Source of the DNA: JBKBXU01 sp046313675
Lineage (GTDB): Bacteria; Bacteroidota; Bacteroidia; Cytophagales; Cytophagaceae
DNA: 5,447 bases
Assembly (NCBI GenBank): GCA_046313675.1
Contig: JBKBXU010000309.1
Coordinates: 1-5,447 of the forward strand
Direction: 5' to 3'
Shown one piece after another: positions 1 to 5,405 of the stretch (positions are counted from its first letter, which is position 1; every line of letters starts with the position of its first letter). A program made the position numbers and the translations under genes. The notes below the pieces were generated by a model, which saw only the letters and a program-made list of their open reading frames with translations, did no database searches and had not been told where the DNA came from.

Positions 1-885
1 GAGTTTTCAAATTCACTTGAGATGGTTTTATGGCCTGTTTTGGCTTTTCTTCTTTATGTTACCTTTTCCCAAATTCCTGTAGCCCATATTCCAAAAGCTA
101 TTTTTGACTATAAGTTTATAGCAGCTGCTTTAATCGGAAACTTTGTCTTAATTCCAATTTTTGTTGCAATTATAATTGCCCTCATGCCAAACGATCCTGT
201 ACTTAAATTGGGTGTAGCTTTGGTTTTGTTAGTGCCTTGTACTGATTGGTTTATCACCTTTACCCAATTGGGCAAGGGAGATGCAAAATATGCTGTTGCA
301 CTTGCACCCATTATTTTGATTGCACAATTTCTGTTGCTTCCACTCTACATTTACTTGATGTTTGGAAAAACCTTGACGGTTGACATTGCCCAAAGCAACT
401 TAATTGAAATATTTATTTGGTTTATTGCCATTCCTCTGTTTGCAGCTTATATAACCCAAAAACTTGCTGACAGAAGACGTTTTTGGAAAAAATCCTTGAA
501 TAATATGGGGTGGTTGCCTGTTCCATTATTAATCATAGTAGTTTTCATCATTTTTAGTTCGCAATTTCAGACTATTACTGCTTCAAAAAATATCTTTGAC
601 ACCTTAACAATTGTATTTGTAATATTTCTAATTGTTACAGTTTTGTTTGCAAAACTCCTCACATCCGTTTTTAAATTACCAGTAGTACAAGGAAGGGTTT
701 TGGCATTTAGTTTTGGGACAAGAAACTCATTTGTTATATTACCCATAGCTCTTGCCCTTCCCATCCAGTATCACACAGCAATTGTTGTAGTAGCATTTCA
801 ACCTTTAATAGAACTTATTGGAATGTTGATTTATATCAAAATTATTCCAAATGGAATATTCAGGAGAAAATTTGAAATCAGGTAA
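1..885 (+). CDS. Arsenic-resistance/bile acid:sodium symporter (BASS) family permease, 5'-truncated by window edge
   Basis: An integral membrane carrier of the SBF/BASS fold, the superfamily that includes ACR3 arsenite exporters. The reading frame is open from base 1, so the ATG at 22 is probably an internal Met; 294 residues are visible and roughly 20-40 are missing. About nine hydrophobic helices can be seen, which with a missing first helix gives the usual ten. Around bases 235-252 the motif PCTDWF sits in a helix, followed by a short polar turn with GKGD. In ACR3 proteins a cysteine in this region is essential, so C in PCTDWF is the likely counterpart. Near the C-terminus FGTRNSF and a proline-bearing helix form the second characteristic unwound region. 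Proteins of this subgroup are usually called arsenic resistance proteins, but no arsR or arsC is visible, so arsenite as substrate is inferred. It is convergent with the next gene. Family is secure, substrate is not. Confidence 0.85.
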   Translation, partial: EFSNSLEMVLWPVLAFLLYVTFSQIPVAHIPKAIFDYKFIAAALIGNFVLIPIFVAIIIALMPNDPVLKLGVALVLLVPCTDWFITFTQLGKGDAKYAVALAPIILIAQFLLLPLYIYLMFGKTLTVDIAQSNLIEIFIWFIAIPLFAAYITQKLADRRRFWKKSLNNMGWLPVPLLIIVVFIIFSSQFQTITASKNIFDTLTIVFVIFLIVTVLFAKLLTSVFKLPVVQGRVLAFSFGTRNSFVILPIALALPIQYHTAIVVVAFQPLIELIGMLIYIKIIPNGIFRRKFEIR

Positions 886-1212
886 GTGTAGATAATAAAT
901 TTAGAAGATATTCATAATTATGCTGAATATGATTAAAAATATCATGCCATATGGTTTAATAATGTATATATTCCTTCAATAAGAAAAGCAAAAACCCTCT
1001 ACAACGTTGATAGAAATAATAGATTCCTTTATGCAGAAACTAAGAGATTACAGATTCAACTACCTTAATGATTTTATCAACAATTCAAGGGAATGTTCAC
1101 AAAATTTTATTCATGGCTCTTGACCTAACAATTTTCTTCACAAGAAGATGGAACCTAAAAACTAGGTTTAAAAAAACACAATACCTGTTTTTACCTTTTA
1201 AAATAAATGGGA
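886..1212. other. AT-rich intergenic stretch, no gene recognised
   Basis: About 330 bases between the permease and the repeat block. I see no credible coding region. A weak hairpin (ATATTCA at 908-914 with TGAATAT at 924-930, 9-base loop) lies just after the permease stop and could help end its transcript, but it has no clean U-tract and I do not call it a terminator. An open stretch of about 37 codons ends near 1065 and matches nothing I recognise; it may be decayed gene sequence. Confidence 0.5.
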
Positions 1213-1380
1213 GTTGCCTTCGGCCGGGCAACCCCGAAGGGCTCACGAGGGGCAGTGTGCATGCCATGTGGGTACGAGTAATTCGCTGCAATGCCTGTCC
1301 CGACTTTTTTGTCGGGATCCGTCCCCCCTCCTGCCAATTCTCTTCGGGCTGAGTTTGCCCGATTAAATATCGGGGCTTCT
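1213..1380. repeat. GC-rich, hairpin-dense block beside repeat copy A
   Basis: Composition changes sharply from the AT-rich flank. Visible inverted repeats are CCTTCGG/CCGAAGG around 1216-1247, TCCCGAC (1298-1304) with GTCGGGA (1311-1317) around a six-T loop, GGGC/GCCC around 1346-1360, and CCCGAT (1358-1363) with ATCGGG (1369-1374) around TAAAT. The run of C at 1321-1328 echoes the GTCCCCCCT motif that recurs in the core repeat just downstream. Open frames here exist on both strands, as expected of GC-rich repeats, and none looks like a protein. Copy B has no counterpart to the part before about 1355. It is probably a member of a dispersed intergenic repeat family, which is inference because only one copy is in view. 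Confidence 0.5.
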
Positions 1381-1461
1381 ATCCCTAACTCATAAACCAA
1401 CCCAAGCATCCCTGCCTACCCGATAACCTCCCCTGCCCGCTACGCTCCCTGGCCCGTCGCT

Positions 1462-1484
1462 AAAAAGGTTCACCGGACCTTTTT
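1462..1484. terminator. Symmetric terminator-like hairpin, unit 1 of copy A
   Basis: AAAAAGGTTC (1462-1471) pairs with the segment starting GGACCTTTTT (1475-1484) around a three-base loop, with one T-G wobble. T runs follow on both strands, so it could stop transcripts from the permease on the plus strand and the nuclease gene on the minus strand. It lies over 200 bases past the nuclease stop. Termination is inferred from structure only. Confidence 0.45.
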
Positions 1485-1546
1485 TTAACGCTCCGTCCCC
1501 CCTAAAAAACTATATCTTTGCTCCCCTGCAGGCTGGCCCATCGCTA

Positions 1547-1568
1547 AAAATGTCCTATGGGACATTTT
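1547..1568. terminator. Symmetric terminator-like hairpin, unit 2 of copy A
   Basis: AAAATGTCC (1547-1555) and GGACATTTT (1560-1568) form a perfect nine-base stem with loop TATG. It occupies the same place in its unit as the hairpin at 1462-1484 and is the first strong hairpin past the nuclease stop, about 125 bases away on the minus strand. Confidence 0.45.
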
Positions 1569-1581
1569 CTTCACGCTCTGT

Positions 1582-1648
1582 GCTTAACATAACGCAGCCC
1601 ATTATATAGCTTTATATTTGTTATATAACCGACGTTATATTAAGTAGC
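1582..1648. repeat. attC-like imperfect palindrome A, 3' of the nuclease gene
   Basis: CTTAACATAACG (1583-1594) is complementary to CGTTATATTAAG (1633-1644) at 11 of 12 positions. Inside lies a second stem, TTATATA (1602-1608) with TATATAA (1622-1628). The gaps between outer and inner stems are unequal, 7 and 4 bases, and the terminal loop is 13 bases. Integron attC sites have this architecture: paired R boxes of form RYYYAAC and GTTRRRY, an asymmetric inner stem, and 57-141 bases in total. On the gene-sense strand the distal box is GTTAAGC, which fits GTTRRRY; the proximal box ACTTAAT misses the consensus at its last base. It sits 3' of the gene, where a cassette attC belongs. The structure is visible; the attC identity is inferred. 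Confidence 0.4.
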
Positions 1649-1680
1649 TTTTGAAACGAATGAGAATTGAGAGTTATTGT
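1640..1680 (-). repeat. Conserved 41-base gene-end boundary, copy A
   Basis: Aligns without gaps to 3919-3959 at 34 of 41 positions. It ends 14 bases before the stop codon of the nuclease gene, while its partner ends 12 bases before the stop of an unrelated gene. On the plus strand the best-kept parts are TAGCTT, GAAACGA and AGTTATTGT. The lower identity than the core repeat suggests an older or functionally constrained boundary. Its role is unknown. Confidence 0.75.
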
Positions 1681-1694
1681 ACAGGATTTGCAGC

Positions 1695-3308
1695 TTATTT
1701 GTTATTTATTCTTTCCATGATCCACTCCATTCTGTCAAGGACAGAATTCATTAATAAATTAACAATTTGTTGTACGTCCTTTGGAGATAAATCCTGATGG
1801 TAAAGCTTTTTCAGAAAAGGCTGCTCATTATTATAATTCATCATAGAAAACCCATACCAATAAGTGTTTTTCTCGAATTTTAGATTTAAACCTACATTGT
1901 AGTGTTCAGTACCGGCTTTTTTAAACCCTTGAAATGAATACTCAAAATTTAGTTCTCGTATATTTTGAATATTTTCATCGATACTCCAAAATTCATCTAA
2001 TTGCTCGTAGGATGTTATATACTGCTTTCCTGCTCGCCAACTGGGTTCGGTCGTATGAAAATCTTCTTCAAATACTGAAAGCTTTTTTGATATTTCTTCA
2101 TAAAGAGGTTTAAGGCTTTCATGATATAATTTATATAAAATCTCATTTGTTGCAGGAGTTTGAATTTCTTCACCCTGAACTCTTTTTATTTTATCTTTTA
2201 TGGCCTTTACACGTGCGTCAACAGGATTCTCTTTCTCTTTTAGATCTTCATCTATACGAAGTTCAATTTCCTCAATACTAGGCAATCCACCTTTAATATT
2301 TTCAGGTAATGATTCTGCAATTTTATATTCGGCAATACCAATTGGTTTACTAGTATCACGCAATGCATATTCCGCAATCACTCTATTTTTGGTTTTACAC
2401 AAAATTAATCCTATGGCAGGGTCATCAAATTCTCCTTTTAGTTGATCATCTGCTAAACCTAAATACAAGTTCATCTTACTTACATATTCGGGTTCAAATT
2501 CTCCAATCTTTAATTCTATAATTATATACCTTCTTAATTTGGTATGATAGAAAAGTAAGTCCACAAAAAATTCTCTGCCTCCGGCTTCAAATTTTTTCTG
2601 CCTACCCATAAAGGCAAATCCATCTCCTAACTCTAATAGGAAATTTGTCACATGAACTATTAAAGCATCTTCCAAGTCCCTCTCTACGGCAGACTCACCA
2701 AGCATTACAAAATCAAACTGGTAAGGATCTTTGAATAACTGCTGTGTTAATTCACTCTGATACGCCGGTAGAGTGTTTGCAAAATTGTGGGTCAGGGCAC
2801 CTTGTCTTTTATATAAACCACTTTCAATTTGGTGCTCCAGGATACTTCTGCTCCATCCATTTTCTACACATTTCTGAATATAAAAACACCGCTCTTCCAA
2901 AGGTTTTATCTTTATCAACAAAACCTGATGATGGCCCCATGGTAATTTTGCAGCAGCTTGCTGCAAAATCTGATCTATTTGATTATCTGCCTTTTCAAAA
3001 TTTGCAGCAGCTTGTTGCAAAATTAAAAACTGAGGATAAGCTAAGGAAAAATCACGCATGTATCGCAGGTTTCGTGGAGAGAGACCTTTCATAGTGGGGA
3101 ATTCAATCTTTAAATCAGAAGCGAGTTTTTCAACCACTTTACTCCCCCATCCTGCTACTTTTTCCTGCTCAGAAATGACAGCTCCAATTTCCCAATAAAC
3201 CTTTAGTAATTCATTATTGACCGCCAAAACTGCTTTGGTTTGGGCAGTTTTAATTTTCTCCTTTAATTGAGTAAGAATACTTCCGTAGTTAATAAGATCA
3301 CCAACCAT
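1695..3308 (-). CDS. DUF1016/YhcG-family PD-(D/E)XK nuclease with long C-terminal extension
   Basis: Predicted cytoplasmic DNA nuclease of the YhcG type, often found on mobile DNA and near restriction systems; cellular role unproven. Residues about 10-165 match the DUF1016 N-terminal domain (VYWEIGAVI, GLSPRNLRYMRDF, LPWGHH). Residues about 185-325 are the PD-(D/E)XK domain, with D250 in FFVDLLFYH and the E265-L-K267 triplet, so the active site looks intact. Two things are odd. Residues 97-120 carry the heptad ILQQAAA twice, 18 residues apart, where relatives as I recall them have one. Residues about 340-537 extend past the usual length of roughly 340-375; they begin charged and helical, then turn aromatic and beta-rich near 455-490, and I do not recognise a domain. 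The ATG at 3308 starts the conserved N-terminus. No Shine-Dalgarno site is seen; TATCTTTA at 3336-3343 is a weak -7 candidate. The gene stands alone between two repeat copies. Confidence 0.9.
   Translation of the reverse strand: MVGDLINYGSILTQLKEKIKTAQTKAVLAVNNELLKVYWEIGAVISEQEKVAGWGSKVVEKLASDLKIEFPTMKGLSPRNLRYMRDFSLAYPQFLILQQAAANFEKADNQIDQILQQAAAKLPWGHHQVLLIKIKPLEERCFYIQKCVENGWSRSILEHQIESGLYKRQGALTHNFANTLPAYQSELTQQLFKDPYQFDFVMLGESAVERDLEDALIVHVTNFLLELGDGFAFMGRQKKFEAGGREFFVDLLFYHTKLRRYIIIELKIGEFEPEYVSKMNLYLGLADDQLKGEFDDPAIGLILCKTKNRVIAEYALRDTSKPIGIAEYKIAESLPENIKGGLPSIEEIELRIDEDLKEKENPVDARVKAIKDKIKRVQGEEIQTPATNEILYKLYHESLKPLYEEISKKLSVFEEDFHTTEPSWRAGKQYITSYEQLDEFWSIDENIQNIRELNFEYSFQGFKKAGTEHYNVGLNLKFEKNTYWYGFSMMNYNNEQPFLKKLYHQDLSPKDVQQIVNLLMNSVLDRMEWIMERINNK
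2947..3023. repeat. Duplicated palindromic segment inside the nuclease gene
   Basis: A 23-base sequence beginning TTTGCAGCAGCTTG occurs at 2947-2969 and again at 3001-3023 with one base different. The offset is exactly 54 bases, so the frame is kept and the protein gains 18 residues. Each copy is itself an inverted repeat: TTTGCAGCA and TGCTGCAAA around GCT, with a G-T mismatch in the second copy. Because of the palindrome, both strands encode LQQ-A-like peptides in this stretch. Confidence 0.85.
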
Positions 3309-3536
3309 AACAAATCGACTTTTAAATTTAAAAGCTAAAGATAAATATTTTGCTAATTATTGAGTGTATTAGATGAAAGAGAAAAAGATGGGTGCAGGGA
3401 ATTTATGATAAAGATAAAAGAAATAGTGGTGTAAAAATTTCTAATTGGAATTAAAACTAAAAGAAAAACCTAATGAGTGAAAAAAATCTTTAACCCTAGA
3501 GTCTGATTTCATTGGTATCTTATCTTAGGCAATCCT
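3309..3536. other. AT-rich leader of the nuclease gene
   Basis: No coding region is supported here. It must hold the minus-strand promoter of the nuclease gene. The only near-match to the Bacteroidota -7 box is TATCTTTA at 3336-3343 (minus strand), about 27 bases before the ATG, and no convincing -33 box lies at the right distance. Similarity to the 5' part of repeat copy C seems to begin only near 3537. Confidence 0.5.
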
Positions 3537-3554
3537 GAATCCCTGCCTAGCTGC

Positions 3555-3627
3555 TGCACACATTCCATAGTCACACAAGGCTTAGCTCTCCCGATAGCTA
3601 TCGGGACAAAGCTATGGTATAAGTGCA
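3555..3627. repeat. 73-base inverted repeat centred near a perfect 18-bp palindrome
   Basis: The outer arms TGCACACATTCCATAG (3555-3570) and CTATGGTATAAGTGCA (3612-3627) pair at 12 of 16 positions. Between them lies TCCCGATAGCTATCGGGA (3589-3606), a perfect palindrome. The 5' arm and the following ACACAAGGCTT recur in copy C at the window end. It precedes the core of copy B and could extrude as a long hairpin. The function is unknown. Confidence 0.75.
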
Positions 3628-3679
3628 TCTGCCCTACCCAATAACCTCCCCTGCCCGCTACGCTTCCTGGCCCGTCGCT

Positions 3680-3702
3680 AAAAAGGTTCACCGGACCTTT
3701 TT
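3680..3702. terminator. Symmetric terminator-like hairpin, unit 1 of copy B
   Basis: Identical in sequence to 1462-1484: a ten-pair stem with a three-base loop and T runs on both strands. It is on the 3' side of the nucleotidyltransferase gene, about 270 bases past its stop. Confidence 0.45.
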
Positions 3703-3765
3703 TTAACGCTCCGTCCCCCCTAAAAAAACTATATCTTTGCTCCCCTGCAGGCTGGCCCATCGCTA

Positions 3766-3787
3766 AAAATGTCCTATGGGACATTTT
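3766..3787. terminator. Symmetric terminator-like hairpin, unit 2 of copy B
   Basis: Identical to 1547-1568: a nine-base perfect stem with loop TATG. It is the first strong U-flanked hairpin past the nucleotidyltransferase stop on the minus strand. Confidence 0.45.
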
Positions 3788-3814
3788 CTTCACGCTCTGT
3801 CCCCCCTAAGCTAT

Positions 3815-3927
3815 GCTTAACAACTTGTCTGACCCTTGGCGGATAACGCTGGCCATTATATAACAGCCTTGCAGGCAGTAATATAAAAACGTTATACCTT
3901 GCCTATCCGGCAGGCAGGTTAAATAGC
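3815..3927. repeat. attC-like imperfect palindrome B, 3' of the nucleotidyltransferase gene
   Basis: On the gene-sense strand the outer boxes are ATTTAAC (complement of 3918-3924) and GTTAAGC (complement of 3815-3821), fitting RYYYAAC and GTTRRRY. An inner pair, ATAACG (3843-3848) with CGTTAT (3890-3895), and the segment GGCCATTATATA (3851-3862) match element A. Relative to A it has extra GC-rich material in both arms: about 20 bases near 3823-3842 and 23 bases at 3896-3918. The latter contains a near-palindrome of the GCCTNNCCGGCAGGC type. Its length of 113 bases is within the attC range. As with A, the attC reading is inference. Confidence 0.4.
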
Positions 3928-3959
3928 TTCGGAAACGATTTAGATTTGAAAGTTATTGT
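3919..3959 (-). repeat. Conserved 41-base gene-end boundary, copy B
   Basis: Gap-free match to 1640-1680 at 34 of 41 positions, ending 12 bases from the stop codon of the nucleotidyltransferase gene. Two unrelated genes having the same sequence at the same distance from their stops marks this as part of the repeat-bounded unit and not as gene-specific 3' sequence. Confidence 0.75.
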
Positions 3960-3971
3960 GATCTGGACTTT

Positions 3972-4666
3972 TTAAATTCTATTGGTAATTTCATTCAATT
4001 CATTCATTATTTTATTGAATCGGGCCATTTGGTTTTCATAATATAAATTTCCAATAATGGCTTCCTGCATGAGATCATTATTTAAAATCTCTAAGAATGC
4101 TGTTTTTAAATATTGTTGAACATGCTTTTCTGTACTAAAAATTTGCTGCTTTATTCTGGAAGAATAATTCAGGAGATACATGATATCCTCAAAATCAGGG
4201 CTTGTTCTGGGCTCTTTCCCTCCACGATCTTTATATGCAGTAAACTTAGTAGCTAAAAAATATTCCAGAGGCAGTATAAAGATAGGTATATCATCCAGAA
4301 ATATTTTTTCCTTCTTAGTAAAACCAGGAGCAAACCATGGATTTGCCGGAGCCCAACCGACCTCTTTCGTAGCCATTACATCAACTTTAATATCTTCATA
4401 TCGAAATCGGCAGATAATATTATCTTCATGAGATTGATGAAAGCCTTTCTGATTTAAAGTACTCCTTAGCTGCTCAAGTTCACCAATCTCGCTATTTCAA
4501 GGCTGATGTCAATGTCTTTGGTTGGCCTTACATCGTCAGCAGAAGGATCATCTATATATAAACTTACAACCGCCCCTCCAACAAAAACAACTTTTTCATT
4601 AAGTTCTCCTAATGCTCTGGCTATTTTCTTTGTAGCCTCTTTGTTGATATGGGTATTCTTTAACAT
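3972..4666 (-). pseudogene. AbiEii-like nucleotidyltransferase toxin gene, broken by a single-base frameshift
   Basis: The 5' part, from ATG at 4666, gives a minimal nucleotidyltransferase motif: VFVGGAVVSLY near residues 27-37, then RPTKDIDISLEIA, with DID at 51-53 as the likely metal ligands. That frame stops at 4466-4468. The protein resumes in another frame as EIGELEQLR, passes ICRFRYEDIKVDVMATKEVGWAPANPWFAPGF in pieces, and runs to the stop at 3972-3974. One missing base after the GC of the alanine codon, near 4491-4493, restores a protein of about 231 residues, the size I expect for the family. Such enzymes act as AbiEii-type toxins (some databases use DUF6036 for near relatives). The start overlaps the regulator's stop by 7 bases (ATGTTAA), implying coupled translation. 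As written the gene is non-functional beyond the nucleotidyl-binding part; a sequencing error would look the same. Confidence 0.85.
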
Positions 4667-5172
4667 ATTCTGGTTCTCAATTCTTCTACAGCTATTTTTT
4701 TCTCTCGGGCTTTACCTACTCTTAAAGCATCACATAGAGCCATCAATTCATAAAAAGCCTGATCTTTCAGACATGCTTCCGGTACTTTGGGATGCAAAGG
4801 TTCAATGGACTGACCTCTTACTTTACCTTCAGCATAAGGCCATACGTACGGTTCTTCACTAAGTATGTGATCATCTAAGGGTTTTGCAGAATGGGCAGTT
4901 GGCAAGCCCCTCACCAGTGATCCTGGTTGTTGAGGATATACATAGCGTAGGCCATATTCAAGAAAGTCAAGCAAAGCTCCTTTCATAAGACGTTTTTTAT
5001 CTTGAGAAATTAATCCAGCTATTGCGGATCGGTTGATGCTTTCGCTGATTTCACTGGCACTAATACCAAGTTCAAAGGATAAATCTTTCATTAGCCATGG
5101 ACGGTTTCCTTTGACCGCTATTTTAAGTAAGACAGCCACATCATGAGGTCGCATTCCGGTATGTTGTTTCAT
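4660..5172 (-). CDS. Winged-helix regulator, likely antitoxin partner of the AbiEii-like protein
   Basis: A soluble protein of 170 residues. The N-terminal 60 residues form a helix-turn-helix: MKDLSFELGISASEISESIN near 28-47 reads as helix, turn and recognition helix, followed by AIAGLI. The remainder (LRYVYPQQPGSLVRG, PTAHSAKPL, YVWPYAEGKVRGQ, IEPLHPKVPEACLKD) is a conserved proline- and aromatic-rich domain that, as I recall it, travels with AbiEii-like nucleotidyltransferases in Bacteroidota and Proteobacteria. I infer DNA binding, autorepression and neutralisation of the downstream toxin, by analogy with AbiEi. The start chosen is ATG 5172: the upstream in-frame TTG at 5196 lies inside the -7 promoter box, and ATG 5154 would cut a likely conserved lead. 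It overlaps the next gene by 7 bases. It is intact although its partner is broken. Confidence 0.8.
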   Translation of the reverse strand: MKQHTGMRPHDVAVLLKIAVKGNRPWLMKDLSFELGISASEISESINRSAIAGLISQDKKRLMKGALLDFLEYGLRYVYPQQPGSLVRGLPTAHSAKPLDDHILSEEPYVWPYAEGKVRGQSIEPLHPKVPEACLKDQAFYELMALCDALRVGKAREKKIAVEELRTRIC

Positions 5173-5193
5173 ATCTGTTACTTTTAATAAATG

Positions 5194-5201
5194 CAAAGAT
5201 A
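5194..5201 (-). promoter_or_regulatory. Bacteroidota -7 promoter box for the regulator-toxin unit
   Basis: The minus strand reads TATCTTTG, an exact match to TAnnTTTG. Transcription would begin a few bases on, leaving a leader of about 15 bases before ATG 5172. No TTTG -33 box stands 17-23 bases upstream; that place is occupied by the palindrome at 5214-5239, so the promoter may be weak or dependent on how the site is occupied. Confidence 0.6.
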
Positions 5202-5213
5202 TAAAAATTTCTC

Positions 5214-5239
5214 AATTCGCGATTCGCGAATCACGAATT
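5214..5239. promoter_or_regulatory. 26-bp palindromic operator candidate
   Basis: The half-sites AATTCGCGATTCG and CGAATCACGAATT (plus strand) are reverse complements except at one pair. The centre TTCG/CGAA is at 5226/5227. Each half also holds two ATTCG-type motifs. It covers the -33 region of the promoter at 5194-5201, the expected place for repression by the winged-helix protein made downstream. The palindrome is certain; the binding partner is inferred. Confidence 0.65.
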
Positions 5240-5258
5240 CGCTTTGATTATTATTTTG

Positions 5259-5283
5259 AACTGTCGCAAAATTTGAGACAGTT
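5259..5283. promoter_or_regulatory. Second palindrome upstream of the regulator promoter
   Basis: AACTGTC (5259-5265) and GACAGTT (5277-5283) are perfect inverted arms. The 11 bases between them are nearly symmetric about AAATTT, so the whole 25-base element is close to a full palindrome. It lies about 60 bases upstream of the -7 box and is unrelated in sequence to the 26-bp site. It could be a second operator or an end mark of the unit. Confidence 0.4.
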
Positions 5284-5405
5284 GACACCCATTAAATAAC
5301 ATAATGATTTAAGTTAATCACCAGAGGTAAACACTTTGATTTTGTAGAGGGACTAAATATTGAGAAGTGGAATCCAGCGCAAGCACCCCTGCCAACCGCA
5401 AGCAA
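5284..5405. other. AT-rich spacer before repeat copy C
   Basis: I see no gene or clear signal. Loose similarity to the left edge of copy B (GAATCC then CCCTGCC) starts around 5370 and leads into copy C. Confidence 0.4.

Larger units (their letters stand above)
1413..1581. repeat. Dispersed repeat core, copy A
   Basis: Matches copy B (3630-3800) over about 170 bases with only four differences: a one-base indel and a substitution near the left end, C1447 versus T3665, and a run of six versus seven A. It is built of two related units 84 bases apart (1451 and 1535). Each starts GGCCCRTCGCTAAAAA, passes through a hairpin, and leads to ACGCTCYGT; in unit 1 this is followed by CCCCCCTAA. In this copy unit 2 stops after CTCTGT at 1581, whereas copy B continues into CCCCCCTAAG. 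The near-identity contrasts with the weaker similarity of the flanks, so the core either spread recently or is kept uniform by conversion. Confidence 0.9.
3630..3800. repeat. Dispersed repeat core, copy B
   Basis: Counterpart of 1413-1581, about 98% identical and in the same orientation. The second unit continues past the point where copy A stops, into CCCCCCTAAGCTATGC, so copy B is the more complete version. It lies 3' of the toxin-type gene, as copy A lies 3' of the nuclease gene. Open frames running through it on the minus strand are not believed to be protein-coding. Confidence 0.9.

Noticed and set aside
1068..1352. Open frame of 94 codons on the plus strand, with overlapping frames on the minus strand
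   Set aside because: It runs from AT-rich spacer into the GC-rich repeat block, has no recognisable domain and changes composition midway. Repeats of this kind give open frames on both strands.
1451..1581. CRISPR-like array from the 84-base tandem units
   Set aside because: Only two units occur per copy, the variable part is a hairpin stem and not a unique spacer, and no cas gene is present.
2744..3094. Plus-strand open frame of 116 codons opposite the nuclease gene
   Set aside because: It is antisense to conserved DUF1016 codons, and its LQQ-A peptides arise from the palindromic duplication.
3509..3793. Open frame of 94 codons on the minus strand across repeat copy B
   Set aside because: It reads through the inverted repeat and both terminator-like hairpins. 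The corresponding frame is not preserved across copy A because of the indels.
1413..3800. The A and B repeats as terminal repeats of an insertion sequence or composite transposon
   Set aside because: No transposase or transposase fragment lies between them, the copies are direct and not inverted, and no target-site duplication is evident.
4485..4500. Programmed -1 frameshift in the nucleotidyltransferase gene
   Set aside because: No X-XXY-YYZ slippery site, A run or downstream stem is seen at the shift point, and a stable truncated product of 66 residues would lack most of the protein.
5172..5196. TTG at 5196 as start of the regulator
   Set aside because: It lies within the TAtcTTTG promoter box, so it would precede the likely transcription start; ATG 5172 fits better.
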